From: Rubellimicrobium sp. CFH 75288
Lineage (GTDB): Bacteria; Pseudomonadota; Alphaproteobacteria; Rhodobacterales; Rhodobacteraceae
Assembly (NCBI RefSeq): GCF_009904055.1
Contig: NZ_WYDP01000003.1
Span: 62,001-126,000 of the forward strand
DNA length: 64,000 bases
Reading direction: 5' to 3'
Shown in pieces: positions 9,963 to 18,762 of the stretch. The position numbers were made by a program, and so were the translations under genes. Within the stretch, counting starts at the first letter, position 1. Each line of letters starts with the position of its first letter. The notes beneath the pieces were generated by a model. It was not told the DNA's origin. It worked only from the letters and a program-made list of their open reading frames with translations, and made no database searches.

Positions 9963-11300
9963 ATGCGCCTGTCCCGCTATTTTCTGCCCGTGCTCAAGGA
10001 GAACCCTGCCGAAGCCCAGATCGTCTCGCACCGGCTGATGCTGCGGGCCGGGATGATCAAGCAGCAGGCGGCGGGCATCTATTCCTGGCTGCCGCTCGGC
10101 TACAAGGTCCTCCGCCGGGTCGAGACCATCGTTCACGAGGAGCAGCAGCGTGCGGGTCACATCCCGCTGCTGATGCCCACGCTCCAGCCTGCCGACCTCT
10201 GGCGCGAGTCGGGGCGCTACGACGATTACGGGCAGGAGATGCTCCGCATCCGGGACCGGCAGGACCGGGAGATGCTCTATGGCCCCACCAACGAGGAGAT
10301 GATCACCGACATCTTCCGCAGCCACGTGGCGAGCTACCGGGACCTGCCGCTGACGCTCTACCACATCCAGTGGAAGTTCCGCGACGAGCTGCGTCCGCGC
10401 TTCGGAGTCATGCGCGGCCGCGAGTTCCTGATGAAGGACGGCTACACGTTCGACGTGGACCGCGAGGCGGCCATGCACGCCTACAACCGCCACATGGTGA
10501 GCTACCTGCGCACCTACGAGCGGATGGGCCTGACCGCCATCCCCATGCGGGCCGCATCCGGACCGATCGGCGGGGACGACACGCACGAGTTCCTCGTTCT
10601 CGCTCCGACCGGCGAATCGGAGGTGTTCTACGATGAGGCCGTGACGACGCTGCGGCTCGGGAACCGGCAGATCGACTACGACGACCGGGCGGCCGTGGCC
10701 GAGATCTGCGCCGAGTTCACGCGGCTCTATGCCCGCACGGACGAGACCCACGATCCGGCCCTGTTCGCCGCGATCCCCGAGACGCAGCGTAAGGTCGGAC
10801 GCGGGATCGAGGTCGGACAGATCTTCTATTTCGGCACCAAGTACTCGGCTCCGATGGGTGCGACGATCACCAACGCCGCCGGCGAACGGGTGGCCGTCCA
10901 CATGGGCAGCCACGGGATCGGAGTCTCGCGCCTTCTCGGTGCCATCATCGAGGCCAGCCACGACGACAGGGGGATCATCTGGCCGGAAGGGGTCACGCCC
11001 TTCCATGCGGCGATCGTCAATCTCAAGCCGGGCGATGCGGCGGCCGACGCGGCCTGCGAGACCATCTACGGACTCCTGCGCGAGCGGGGTCTCGAACCGC
11101 TCTACGACGACCGGGACGCGCGCGCGGGCGAGAAGTTCGCCACGATGGATCTGATCGGCCTGCCTTGGCGCATCACCGTCGGTCCGCGCGGGCTGGCTGG
11201 CGGCAAGGTCGAACTCACGTCGCGTCGCACCGGGGACAGCGAGGAGATGTCCCCCGAGGCGGCGGTCGCCCGCGTGGCCGAGATCTACGCCGGTTCCTGA
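9963..11300 (+). CDS. proS: Prolyl-tRNA synthetase
   Basis: A 445-residue class II synthetase charging tRNA-Pro. It has motif 2 ([17 protein letters not shown]), motif 3 ([11 protein letters not shown]) and a C-terminal anticodon-binding domain. It is the short form typical of alphaproteobacteria, without the ~180-residue editing insertion of E. coli ProS. I chose the ATG at 9963 ([10 protein letters not shown]) rather than 9957: GAGGA ends only one or two bases before the first ATG but sits about eight bases from the second. Confidence 0.95.
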   Translation: MRLSRYFLPVLKENPAEAQIVSHRLMLRAGMIKQQAAGIYSWLPLGYKVLRRVETIVHEEQQRAGHIPLLMPTLQPADLWRESGRYDDYGQEMLRIRDRQDREMLYGPTNEEMITDIFRSHVASYRDLPLTLYHIQWKFRDELRPRFGVMRGREFLMKDGYTFDVDREAAMHAYNRHMVSYLRTYERMGLTAIPMRAASGPIGGDDTHEFLVLAPTGESEVFYDEAVTTLRLGNRQIDYDDRAAVAEICAEFTRLYARTDETHDPALFAAIPETQRKVGRGIEVGQIFYFGTKYSAPMGATITNAAGERVAVHMGSHGIGVSRLLGAIIEASHDDRGIIWPEGVTPFHAAIVNLKPGDAAADAACETIYGLLRERGLEPLYDDRDARAGEKFATMDLIGLPWRITVGPRGLAGGKVELTSRRTGDSEEMSPEAAVARVAEIYAGS

Positions 11301-11426
11301 CGTCGCGTGCGTCCCGTTCGTCCCGGATCGCGGGCGCAGACAGCCGGCGGGACGGCATCCGGGTTGCCGCCGCGGCTCCTCCGGGCGAGGATCGGGCGAG
11401 GCCCCTCGGGGCGGAGAGGGAGAGAC

Positions 11427-12134
11427 ATGCGCGCGCTCGTCACATGGGGAGGATGGGAGGGCCACGAGCCCGACCGGGTCGCGGCTCTCCTGCGTTCGAT
11501 CCTCGAGGACGAGGGGATCGGTGTCGTCGTGACCGACAGCCTCGATGCCTTCGACGATGCCGAAGGGCTCCGGTCGCTCGATCTGATCGTGCCGGTCTGG
11601 ACGATGGCCGAACTGTCGCGCGAGCGGGCCGAGAACGTCTCCGAGGCGGTCGCCCGCGGCACGGGACTGGCCGGCTGCCACGGCGGCATGTGCGATGCGT
11701 TCCGCGGCAATCCGCTGTGGCAGTTCATCACCGGCGGCAACTGGGTCGCGCATCCGGGCGGTGACGGCGTGCGCTTCCGCCTGCGGCTCGACCCGGATCA
11801 CGACCTGACGGCCGGGATCGGCGATTTCGAGGTCGAGACCGAACAGTACTACCTGCACGTGGACCCCGCCAACCGGGTCCTGGCCTGGACGGACTTTCCC
11901 ACGGTATCCTGGTATCATGCCGCCAATGGTCCCGCCGCCGTTCCGGCAGCCTGGACGCGACACTGGGGACACGGACGGGTGTACTACAACGCGCTGGGAC
12001 ACAAGGCACGGGTCCTCGAAGCCGGTCCGGTCCGCGAGATGCTGAGGCGGGGTCTCGTCTGGGCAGCCCAGGGCCGGGCGGCCGCGGCAGGCCTCGGGGT
12101 GGAGGTCTGGCAGTCGGCGGGCAGTCACTGGTAG
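11427..12134 (+). CDS. ThuA-domain protein
   Basis: A 235-residue protein of the ThuA (trehalose-utilisation) glutamine-amidotransferase-like fold, with the hallmarks GLAGCHGGM (about 75-83), a GGNWVAHPGG segment and HGRVYYNALGH near the end. Rhizobial ThuA takes part in trehalose and related disaccharide use with the dehydrogenase ThuB; no ThuB neighbour is seen, so the substrate is unknown. The ATG at 11427 follows a purine-rich GAGAGGGAGAGA. It is probably cytoplasmic. Confidence 0.75.
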   Translation: MRALVTWGGWEGHEPDRVAALLRSILEDEGIGVVVTDSLDAFDDAEGLRSLDLIVPVWTMAELSRERAENVSEAVARGTGLAGCHGGMCDAFRGNPLWQFITGGNWVAHPGGDGVRFRLRLDPDHDLTAGIGDFEVETEQYYLHVDPANRVLAWTDFPTVSWYHAANGPAAVPAAWTRHWGHGRVYYNALGHKARVLEAGPVREMLRRGLVWAAQGRAAAAGLGVEVWQSAGSHW

Positions 12135-12148
12135 GCGCGTCGGTGCCG

Positions 12149-12178
12149 CGGGCGTCATCGGCCGCGCGTTGACGCCCG
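12149..12178 (+). terminator. Hairpin after the ThuA gene, possible terminator
   Basis: A perfect 9-bp inverted repeat CGGGCGTCA / TGACGCCCG with a 12-base loop lies 14 bases after the ThuA stop and before lolC. No T-rich tail follows, so it is at best a weak intrinsic terminator or an RNA 3'-end stabiliser. Confidence 0.35.
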
Positions 12179-12221
12179 GCCGGACCGCCGCCATGGTCCG
12201 CGCCGACCCGGAAGGAGCCCC

Positions 12222-13508
12222 ATGGCCAGCCGAACCAGACCCTTTGCCGCCCATGAACGGATGATCGCGTGGCGCTACCTGCGCGCCAGGCGGGCCGAAG
12301 GTGGTGTGTCCGTCATGACCTGGATCAGCCTGGTCGGTGTGACGCTGGCCGTGTTCGCGCTGATCGCCACGCTGGCCGTGCGGTCGGGGTTTCGTACCGA
12401 GTTCGTGGACACGATCCTCGGCGCCAACGCCCATGTGACCATCCATGCCGTCCCACGGCTGGGACCCGGCGGGCAGGAGGTGCGCACGATCGGGGATGCG
12501 GAATCCCTCGCCGCCCGGATCGCGGCCGTTCCGGGGGTGGAGCGCGCCGCGCCGCTCGTGCGCGGTCAGGTCATGGCGACCTTCGAGGGCCGCAACGCCG
12601 GCATCGAGGTCCTGGGGATCGCACCGGACGACCTCTCCGCCATCCGCCGGATTGCCGAGCCCGTCGAAGCGGAAGGGTCCATCCAGGACTTCCCGGCCGG
12701 CATCGCCATCGGCTCGGGCATCGCGCGCGAACTCGGCCTTGGCGTCGGCGACCGGGTGCGCATCATCTCGCCCGAAGGCGCCCGCACCCCGCTCGGCGTG
12801 TCGCCGCGCGTGTCGGCCTATGACGTGACCTACATCTTCACGGCCGGCCGATACGACATCGACAGGACCCGCGCCTACCTGCCGCTGGCGGAAGCGCAGG
12901 TCTTCTTCAACCGCGACGGCGTGGCCGACGAGATCGAGGTGATCGTCGCGGACCCCGACCGGGTCGAGACGCTGGTGCCCGCCATCCTCGAAGCCGCGGG
13001 GCCCGGTTTCTTCGCCTGGACCTGGAAGGACGCGTCCGGCGCCTTCCTTCAGGCCCTCACGGTGGAGGACAACGTGATGTTCGTGATCCTCTCGGTCCTC
13101 GTGCTGATCGCCTCCATGAACATCATCTCCGGCCTCATCATGCTGGTGAAGAACAAGGGCCGCGACATCGGCATCCTGCGGACGATGGGACTGACCGAGG
13201 GGGCCGTCCTGCGCGTGTTCTTTCTGGTGGGGGCATCCATCGGAACGGCGGGAACCCTTCTGGGCGTGATCCTCGGCTGCGCCTTCGCGATCTGGATCGA
13301 CCCGATCTTCTCGGCCGTGAACTGGCTCGCCGGCGGCGGCGTCTGGGACCCCTCGATCCGGGGCCTTTATCGGCTTCCGGCCCAGCTGCGTCTCCAGGAC
13401 GTCCTGTCCGCCGTGGCGTTGTCGCTGTTTCTGAGCTGGGTGGTGACGCTGTTTCCGGCCAGACGGGCGGCGCGGATGAACCCGGTCGAGGCCCTGCGCT
13501 ATGAGTGA
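12222..13508 (+). CDS. lolC: Lipoprotein-releasing ABC transporter permease LolC/LolE
   Basis: A 428-residue inner-membrane permease of the LolC/E (MacB-like) family, which with LolD extracts outer-membrane lipoproteins from the inner membrane. Topology fits: one transmembrane segment at about 35-60, a large periplasmic domain, and three C-terminal segments (about 280-305, 330-355 and 390-410). The N-terminal RTRPFAAHERMIAWRYLRAR is typical. The start follows GGAAGGAGCCCC. It overlaps lolD by 8 bases. Only one permease gene is present, so it may act as a homodimer (LolF-like), as proposed for many non-gammaproteobacteria. Confidence 0.9.
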   Translation: MASRTRPFAAHERMIAWRYLRARRAEGGVSVMTWISLVGVTLAVFALIATLAVRSGFRTEFVDTILGANAHVTIHAVPRLGPGGQEVRTIGDAESLAARIAAVPGVERAAPLVRGQVMATFEGRNAGIEVLGIAPDDLSAIRRIAEPVEAEGSIQDFPAGIAIGSGIARELGLGVGDRVRIISPEGARTPLGVSPRVSAYDVTYIFTAGRYDIDRTRAYLPLAEAQVFFNRDGVADEIEVIVADPDRVETLVPAILEAAGPGFFAWTWKDASGAFLQALTVEDNVMFVILSVLVLIASMNIISGLIMLVKNKGRDIGILRTMGLTEGAVLRVFFLVGASIGTAGTLLGVILGCAFAIWIDPIFSAVNWLAGGGVWDPSIRGLYRLPAQLRLQDVLSAVALSLFLSWVVTLFPARRAARMNPVEALRYE

Positions 13509-14181
13509 GGTCCTCCGCCTGCGGGAGGTGCGCAAGACCTACAATCCCGGCCGGTCCAACGCCGTCGAGGTGCTGCGCGGGGTCGATCTGTCGCTGATCC
13601 GGGGCGAGGTCGTGGCGCTGGTCGCCCCCTCGGGGGCGGGGAAGTCCACCCTCCTGCACATCGCCGGCCTCCTCGATGCCCCGGATGAGGGGCAAGTCCT
13701 TCTGGAGGGGGAGGACATGACGCACGAGGGCGACCGCAGGAGGACGCTTGCCCGTCGCGACCGGATCGGCTTCGTCTATCAGTTCCACCACCTCCTGCCG
13801 GAGTTCAGCGCGGCAGAGAACGTCGTCCTGCCGCAGCTCGCCGCCGGCCGTCGGCGGTCGGAGGCCGATGCGCGGACGCGGGACCTGCTCGAGCGGGTTG
13901 GTGTCTTCGCGCGGGCCGACCATCGCCCCGCCGCCCTGTCGGGGGGAGAGCAGCAGCGGGTCGCCTTCTGTCGAGCCCTCGCGAACAGGCCGCGCCTGCT
14001 CCTGGCGGACGAGCCGACCGGCAATCTGGATCCGGCGACGTCCGAGCGGGTGTTCGACGCCCTCATGGATCTGGCGCGATCGGAGGGCCTCGCGGCGCTG
14101 GTGGCGACCCACAACCTCGCTCTGGCTGCCCGGATGGATCGCGTCGTCCGGCTGGAGAAGGGCCGGGTCGTGCCCGGCTGA
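13501..14181 (+). CDS. lolD: Lipoprotein-releasing ABC transporter ATPase LolD
   Basis: A 226-residue ABC ATPase, the partner of the preceding permease. Walker A reads APSGAGKST (about 42-50; the family usually begins GPSG, so the first glycine is alanine), Q-loop YQFHHLLPEF, signature LSGGEQQR (about 146-153) and Walker B LLLADEPTGNLDP. The ATG lies inside the last codons of lolC, indicating coupled translation and a fixed subunit ratio. Confidence 0.93.
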   Translation: MSEVLRLREVRKTYNPGRSNAVEVLRGVDLSLIRGEVVALVAPSGAGKSTLLHIAGLLDAPDEGQVLLEGEDMTHEGDRRRTLARRDRIGFVYQFHHLLPEFSAAENVVLPQLAAGRRRSEADARTRDLLERVGVFARADHRPAALSGGEQQRVAFCRALANRPRLLLADEPTGNLDPATSERVFDALMDLARSEGLAALVATHNLALAARMDRVVRLEKGRVVPG

Positions 14182-14295
14182 TCGCGCCCTTCCGCCGACG
14201 GCCTGTCGCCGTCTCGACGCGCGCTCCCCGCTCTGGCAGGATCGGCTCCAAGGCGTCCGCTGAAGACGTCGCCATCGGGACGAGCAGGAGCGACC

Positions 14296-14688
14296 ATGCG
14301 CCCCCACCCCCTTCTTGCGCTGCTGGCGCTGGCCGCTTGCGTCGAGCAGGAGCCCGAGCCCTCGGGCGCAGCCCTGTTTCGGGAGCATTGCGCATCCTGC
14401 CATGGCCCCGACGGTCGCGGCGGGGGGGCGGCTGCGGCTGCTCTGGACCGCGCGCCTCCCGATCTGACGCAGATCAGCCGGCGCAACGGCGGCACCTTTC
14501 CGCGCAATCGGGTCATGAGCATCATCGACGGCTATACCCGAGGCACCCATAGCGGGCGGCTGATGCCGGAGTTCGGAGAGATGGACCTCGGCCCGACCGT
14601 CATCATCGAGGATGTGCCGGGTGTCGGTACGCCGGTCCCTGTCCGGCTTCTCGCCTTGGCGGACTATCTCGAATCGATCCAGCACTAG
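14296..14688 (+). CDS. c-type cytochrome lipoprotein
   Basis: A 130-residue protein with a lipoprotein signal: hydrophobic stretch and lipobox LAAC with Cys15 as predicted acylation site. A single heme-c site CASCH lies at about 32-36, and a plausible axial methionine is in RLMPEFGE. It resembles small class I cytochromes c anchored in the periplasm. Electron donor and acceptor are unknown. It converges with the next gene, and the two stop codons overlap by a few bases. Confidence 0.75.
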   Translation: MRPHPLLALLALAACVEQEPEPSGAALFREHCASCHGPDGRGGGAAAAALDRAPPDLTQISRRNGGTFPRNRVMSIIDGYTRGTHSGRLMPEFGEMDLGPTVIIEDVPGVGTPVPVRLLALADYLESIQH

Positions 14689-15839
14689 GCGCCGGGGGAT
14701 AGCGACCGGGACACTTCCCGGAACGCCTCGAAGGAGTCGGGATCGAGGGGGACGAGATCCGGCACCGCAAGGCTGCCGATCACCTGCCAGTCCGTGCCGC
14801 TCCGCAGGATGTCCGCCGAAAGGGCCGTGGCGGCTTCGAGGGTCTTGAGCGTGTTGAGCGCGACGGCCGCATCGGCCTGGGCAACCGCCAGCCTCCGGCG
14901 CACCTCGTCGCGCCTCTCCACCAGGGTGGCCCGGTAATCGGCGATCACCTCGGCCACGCGCCGCTGGACGGCGAGGTTGCCTTCGAAGGCTGCCCGGCGG
15001 GCCGGAGCCTCCGTCTCCAGCAGGGCGCCCTCGGTTTCGGCGATCAGGCGGGCATTGCGCCCCTCGATCTCCGCCAGACGGGGCAGCCATCTGGTGTCAT
15101 AATCGGCCAGATGCCTCTCGTGCAGCCTGACCAGCATGAGCCGGGTGACGGCAGCCACGGCATAGTAGCGCCGCATCGTCCGTTCGTCCCCGGCCACGCG
15201 CTCGATCTCGCGCAGACGGTCCTCGATCCGGGCGATGGCGGCGAAGAGCGTGGCGGCTTCCAGAAGCGTTCCCCCATCGGCCCGGTAGAGCAGCGCCTCG
15301 GCGGCCGGCCCGTCGAGCGCCAGTCCCCACTCGGCCTCCACATGCCGGCGAAAGTCGTCGATCAGTTCGCTCCGCTCGAGGTCCATGCGCTCGATCCGGT
15401 CCTCGAGCGAGGCGATCTCACGGTCGAGGGCGTCCTGCGAGCCCGGCGCGGCCATTCGCCCCATGGCCCGGTCCAGAAGGGTCGGCTCGCCGCTGCCGGG
15501 AGCAGCCGTCAGTCGCTCCACCCGAGCCTGAGCCGCCCGTTCGCGCAAGGCAGCCTCGGCGCGATCCAGCGAGAGGAGCCGGTCACGCGCTTCTCCGTAG
15601 CGGCTGCCGAGCACCAGGTCGAGCAGCCGGTCCAGCCGCCTGTCGAGATCGCGCTGGAGGTCGCGACGGTCGGTCAGGAAGGGAATGGGCCCTTCGGGGG
15701 CATCGTCCCACCCGGCGATGATGGCCCGGATGGCGTCCAGATCCCGTTCGATGGCACCGATCGCGTCCGCCGGATCGCGTCCGACCTGCGCCACGACCGG
15801 CGTGGCGAGGCAGACCAGCAGTGCGATCACCCGGATCAT
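14685..15839 (-). CDS. Periplasmic coiled-coil protein of unknown function
   Basis: A 384-residue protein with a signal peptide (MIRVIALLVCLATPVVAQ). The mature part is almost entirely helical and rich in Arg, Glu, Ala and Leu, with long heptad-like stretches (about 45-110, 130-165, 205-330) predicting coiled coil. No catalytic motif is recognised. I chose the ATG at 15839 because the signal peptide begins there and a GGGAGGG precedes it; an ATG at 15869 would add ten non-hydrophobic residues. It lies between a cytochrome lipoprotein and a metalloprotease-like lipoprotein. Confidence 0.6.
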   Translation of the reverse strand: MIRVIALLVCLATPVVAQVGRDPADAIGAIERDLDAIRAIIAGWDDAPEGPIPFLTDRRDLQRDLDRRLDRLLDLVLGSRYGEARDRLLSLDRAEAALRERAAQARVERLTAAPGSGEPTLLDRAMGRMAAPGSQDALDREIASLEDRIERMDLERSELIDDFRRHVEAEWGLALDGPAAEALLYRADGGTLLEAATLFAAIARIEDRLREIERVAGDERTMRRYYAVAAVTRLMLVRLHERHLADYDTRWLPRLAEIEGRNARLIAETEGALLETEAPARRAAFEGNLAVQRRVAEVIADYRATLVERRDEVRRRLAVAQADAAVALNTLKTLEAATALSADILRSGTDWQVIGSLAVPDLVPLDPDSFEAFREVSRSLSPGA

Positions 15840-15890
15840 GGCAGACCCTCCCGATCCCTCTTGTCCCATCGAGACCGACCGGTCGTCCAG

Positions 15891-16568
15891 TCAGTCGCAG
15901 ATGCCTTCGACCTCGACCCCCCGCCAAGGCAGCAGCACCCATTCGGGCCCGCTCTCCGAAAGCGGAGCCAGCGGGAAGTAGGGCGCGAGCAGGTCATGCA
16001 GGCGCTTCGTGCGGGGCGCCTCGGGCGCGAGCGTGCGGCAGCAGACATATTCCTCCATGATGGACCCCTGCTGCTCGAAGCCGTATTCGAGGAAATCGGC
16101 CGAAGTGTTCAGGTCGAACATGTAGGGATCGGCGCGCCCGACATGTTCGCGTGCCGCGCGCAGCGGATGATAGCCGGTGATGTGCCGGTTCTGCCACTGC
16201 CAGACATGGACCATCTCGTGGGCCAGCAGCATGGCGTCGGCGAGAGGGATCGCCTGTGGCCATCCCTCGAGCATGTCCTCCCGGTAGAGGTCGCTGCGCA
16301 GGTGAACATCCTCCCACATCGCCATGGCGCCCGTGTTGACGCGGATGGTCGGTCCGGCCGGGGGCGGAAAGATCTTCGACTGGCAGGTGGTGCGCGGCGG
16401 CGCGGGAACCGTTCGGGGCGCCCCCAGCGCGAGCCCATGATGCAGCCGGACATGGTCCATCCGCAGGGTCTCGCCATGAAGGGTGCCGAGGAAGGAACGT
16501 TCGTTCGGCGTCAGGGGCCGCCCGCAGGCCGCCAGAAGGACGAGGACGAGGAAGGCCGCGAATCGCAT
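15891..16568 (-). CDS. Putative lipoprotein with HExxH metalloprotease motif
   Basis: A 225-residue protein beginning with a lipoprotein signal (lipobox LAAC, Cys15). It carries HEMVH at residues 117-121 followed by VWQWQ, the form of a zinc-metalloprotease active site. A later EEYVC could provide a third ligand, which is speculative. Several cysteines (CQSK, YVCC, GICD) could form disulfides in the periplasm. No family is named with certainty. It is 51 bases upstream of the coiled-coil gene on the same strand, so the two may form an operon. Confidence 0.6.
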   Translation of the reverse strand: MRFAAFLVLVLLAACGRPLTPNERSFLGTLHGETLRMDHVRLHHGLALGAPRTVPAPPRTTCQSKIFPPPAGPTIRVNTGAMAMWEDVHLRSDLYREDMLEGWPQAIPLADAMLLAHEMVHVWQWQNRHITGYHPLRAAREHVGRADPYMFDLNTSADFLEYGFEQQGSIMEEYVCCRTLAPEAPRTKRLHDLLAPYFPLAPLSESGPEWVLLPWRGVEVEGICD

Positions 16569-16623
16569 GGTTCGACAGGGGCACGCTGCCGCTTGCGGTT
16601 CAAGTCACGCCCGCGTCAGGGCC

Positions 16624-18576
16624 TCAGACATCCAGTTCTTCGGCAAAGCGGGCATTCTCCTGGATGAAGCGGAACCGCTGCTCCGGCTTCTTGCCCATGA
16701 GGCGTTCGACGAGGTCCTCGGTCTCGCCCGGCTCCTCGTCGGCCAGCGTGACACGGATGAGACGACGGGTCGCTGGGTCCATGGTCGTGTCCTTGAGGTC
16801 CTTGGCATCCATCTCGCCCAGGCCCTTGAACCGCTGCACCTCCACGCGGCCCTTGCCTCCGAGCCCCCGGGCCAGCCAAGCGTCCTTCTCGGCATCGCTG
16901 GCCACATAGCGCCGATGCGACCCCTGAGTGAGCCGATACAGCGGCGGGCAGGCAAGATAGAGGTGCCCGCGTTCGATCAGCGGACGCATCTGCGCGAAGA
17001 AGAACGTCATCAGCAACGAGGCGATATGGGCGCCGTCCACATCGGCATCGGTCATGATGATGACCTTCTCGTAGCGCAAATCCTCGATGTTGAACTTCGA
17101 TCCGAGCCCGACCCCGAGCGCCTGGGCGAGGTCGGCGATCTCCTGATTGGAGCCGAGCTTGGATGAGGCCGCTCCGAGAACGTTGAGGATCTTGCCGCGG
17201 AGAGGCAGAAGCGCCTGAGTCCGGCGATCGCGGGCGGCCTTGGCCGATCCGCCCGCCGAATCGCCCTCGACGATGAAGATCTCGGTGCCCTCGCGCGACG
17301 AGGCCGAGCAGTCCACGAGTTTGCCGGGCAGGCGCAGTTTGCGGGTCGCCGACTTGCGGGCCGTTTCCTTCTCCTGCCGACGCCGGATACGCTCCTCCGC
17401 GCGCAGGGCGACGAAGTCCAGGATCGCCCCGGCCGCCTTGGGGTCGGCGGCAAGCCAGTGATCGAAATGGTCCCGCACGGCGCCTTCGACCAGACGGGCC
17501 GCGTCCTGGGTCGCGAGGCGATCCTTGGTCTGGCCGACGAATTCGGGCTCTCGGATGAAGCAGCTGACCAGCGCGCAGGCACCGCCGGCCAGATCCTCAC
17601 GGATGATCGCGTCCGCCTTGCGCGACCGGGCCAGCTCGGCATGAGCCCGCAGACCCTTGAGAAGGGCAGCCCAGAAGCCCGCTTCATGCGTGCCCCCCTC
17701 GGGTGTGGGGATGGTGTTGCAGTAGCTCTGCAGGAAACCGTCGCGCGACGGTGTCCAGTGGATGGCCCATTCCACCTTGCCGGGAACGCCGAAGCGATCC
17801 TGAAACGAGACCGAGCCCGCAAAGGGACGCTCGGTCCAGGTGACCGCATCACCCAGCGTTTCCGTGAGATAGTCGGCGAGCCCGCCCGGAAAGCGGAACG
17901 TGGCCTCGGTGGGCGTCTCCCCGTCATCCACCTCGCTGCGCCACCGGATCTCGACCCCGGAGAACAGATAGGCCTTGGATCGCGCCATGCGGAACAGCCG
18001 GGCTGGACGGAATCGACCATGACCGAAGATGTCGGGGTCCGGGTGGAACGTCGTTTGCGTCCCCCGCCGGTTGGATGTGGGCCCGAGCTTCTCGAGAGGC
18101 CCGAGAGGGACCCCGCGCGAGAAGCGCTGCTCGAAGAGTTCGCGGTTGCGGGCCACCTGCACCACCAGGCGGTCCGAAAGAGCGTTGACGACCGAAGCTC
18201 CCACGCCGTGCAGCCCGCCGGATGTCTCGTAAGCCTTGCCTCCGAACTTGCCGCCGGCATGGAGGGTGCAGTGGATCACCTCGAGGGCCGACTTGTCCGG
18301 AAACTTCGGATGCGGATCGACCGGCATCCCCCGTCCGTTGTCGCGGATCGTCACCGACCCGTCGGCATGCAGCTCGACCTCGATGCGGGTCGCATGACCG
18401 GCCACCGCCTCGTCCATCGAGTTGTCGAGAATCTCCGCCGCCATGTGATGCAGCGCATGCTCGTCCGTGCCGCCGATATACATGCCGGGGCGTTTGCGAA
18501 CGGGCTCGAGCCCCTCCAGCACCTCGATGGCCGCAGCATCGTACCCCTCGGGGCCGGCGAGAAGATCGTCGGGCAT
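16624..18576 (-). CDS. parE: DNA topoisomerase IV subunit B
   Basis: A 650-residue type IIA ATPase subunit that decatenates chromosomes together with ParC. N-terminal GHKL ATPase motifs are visible (ILDNSMDEA, GRGMPVD); the C-terminal TOPRIM domain has EGDSAGGSAK and DADVDGAH. Its short length without the GyrB insertion and ALLPLRGKILNV favour ParE over GyrB. I chose the ATG at 18576 (MPDDLLAG); an open frame reaching 18714 has no homology-like sequence. An alphaproteobacterial SOS box and a promoter lie directly upstream. Confidence 0.9.
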   Translation of the reverse strand: MPDDLLAGPEGYDAAAIEVLEGLEPVRKRPGMYIGGTDEHALHHMAAEILDNSMDEAVAGHATRIEVELHADGSVTIRDNGRGMPVDPHPKFPDKSALEVIHCTLHAGGKFGGKAYETSGGLHGVGASVVNALSDRLVVQVARNRELFEQRFSRGVPLGPLEKLGPTSNRRGTQTTFHPDPDIFGHGRFRPARLFRMARSKAYLFSGVEIRWRSEVDDGETPTEATFRFPGGLADYLTETLGDAVTWTERPFAGSVSFQDRFGVPGKVEWAIHWTPSRDGFLQSYCNTIPTPEGGTHEAGFWAALLKGLRAHAELARSRKADAIIREDLAGGACALVSCFIREPEFVGQTKDRLATQDAARLVEGAVRDHFDHWLAADPKAAGAILDFVALRAEERIRRRQEKETARKSATRKLRLPGKLVDCSASSREGTEIFIVEGDSAGGSAKAARDRRTQALLPLRGKILNVLGAASSKLGSNQEIADLAQALGVGLGSKFNIEDLRYEKVIIMTDADVDGAHIASLLMTFFFAQMRPLIERGHLYLACPPLYRLTQGSHRRYVASDAEKDAWLARGLGGKGRVEVQRFKGLGEMDAKDLKDTTMDPATRRLIRVTLADEEPGETEDLVERLMGKKPEQRFRFIQENARFAEELDV

Positions 18577-18583
18577 GGCTATT

Positions 18584-18632
18584 GTTCCTGCTCTGTTCCA
18601 ACCACTATGGCAGGCGGATGCCGATGCCGCAA
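18584..18632 (-). promoter_or_regulatory. parE promoter with LexA (SOS) box
   Basis: On the minus strand a -35 TTGCGG (18627-18632), a 17-base spacer and a -10 CATAGT (18604-18609) are followed after five bases by GAAC-N7-GAAC (18584-18598), which on the plus strand reads GTTC-N7-GTTC. That direct repeat is the established LexA operator of alphaproteobacteria. It covers the predicted transcription start and ends seven bases before the parE ATG, a good position for repression. Confidence 0.7.
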
Positions 18633-18762
18633 CCGCTCCCGCTGCCGCAGATGGCGAGGGTATGCGGCGCGGGGAGCCTTTCGGACCCCGTCGGGGAGCA
18701 AGGTCTTGCCACACCTGCCGGGGCAGGGTTCACTCCCTCTGCGCGAGCCGTGAGGGGGGTCC

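Noticed and set aside
8754-13535. Open frame of about 1,590 codons on the minus strand
   Set aside because: It runs antisense through the real genes proS, the ThuA-domain gene and lolC, and continues in another frame into the AI-2E transporter gene, has low-complexity composition and no domain. Long stop-free shadow frames are common in DNA this rich in GC.
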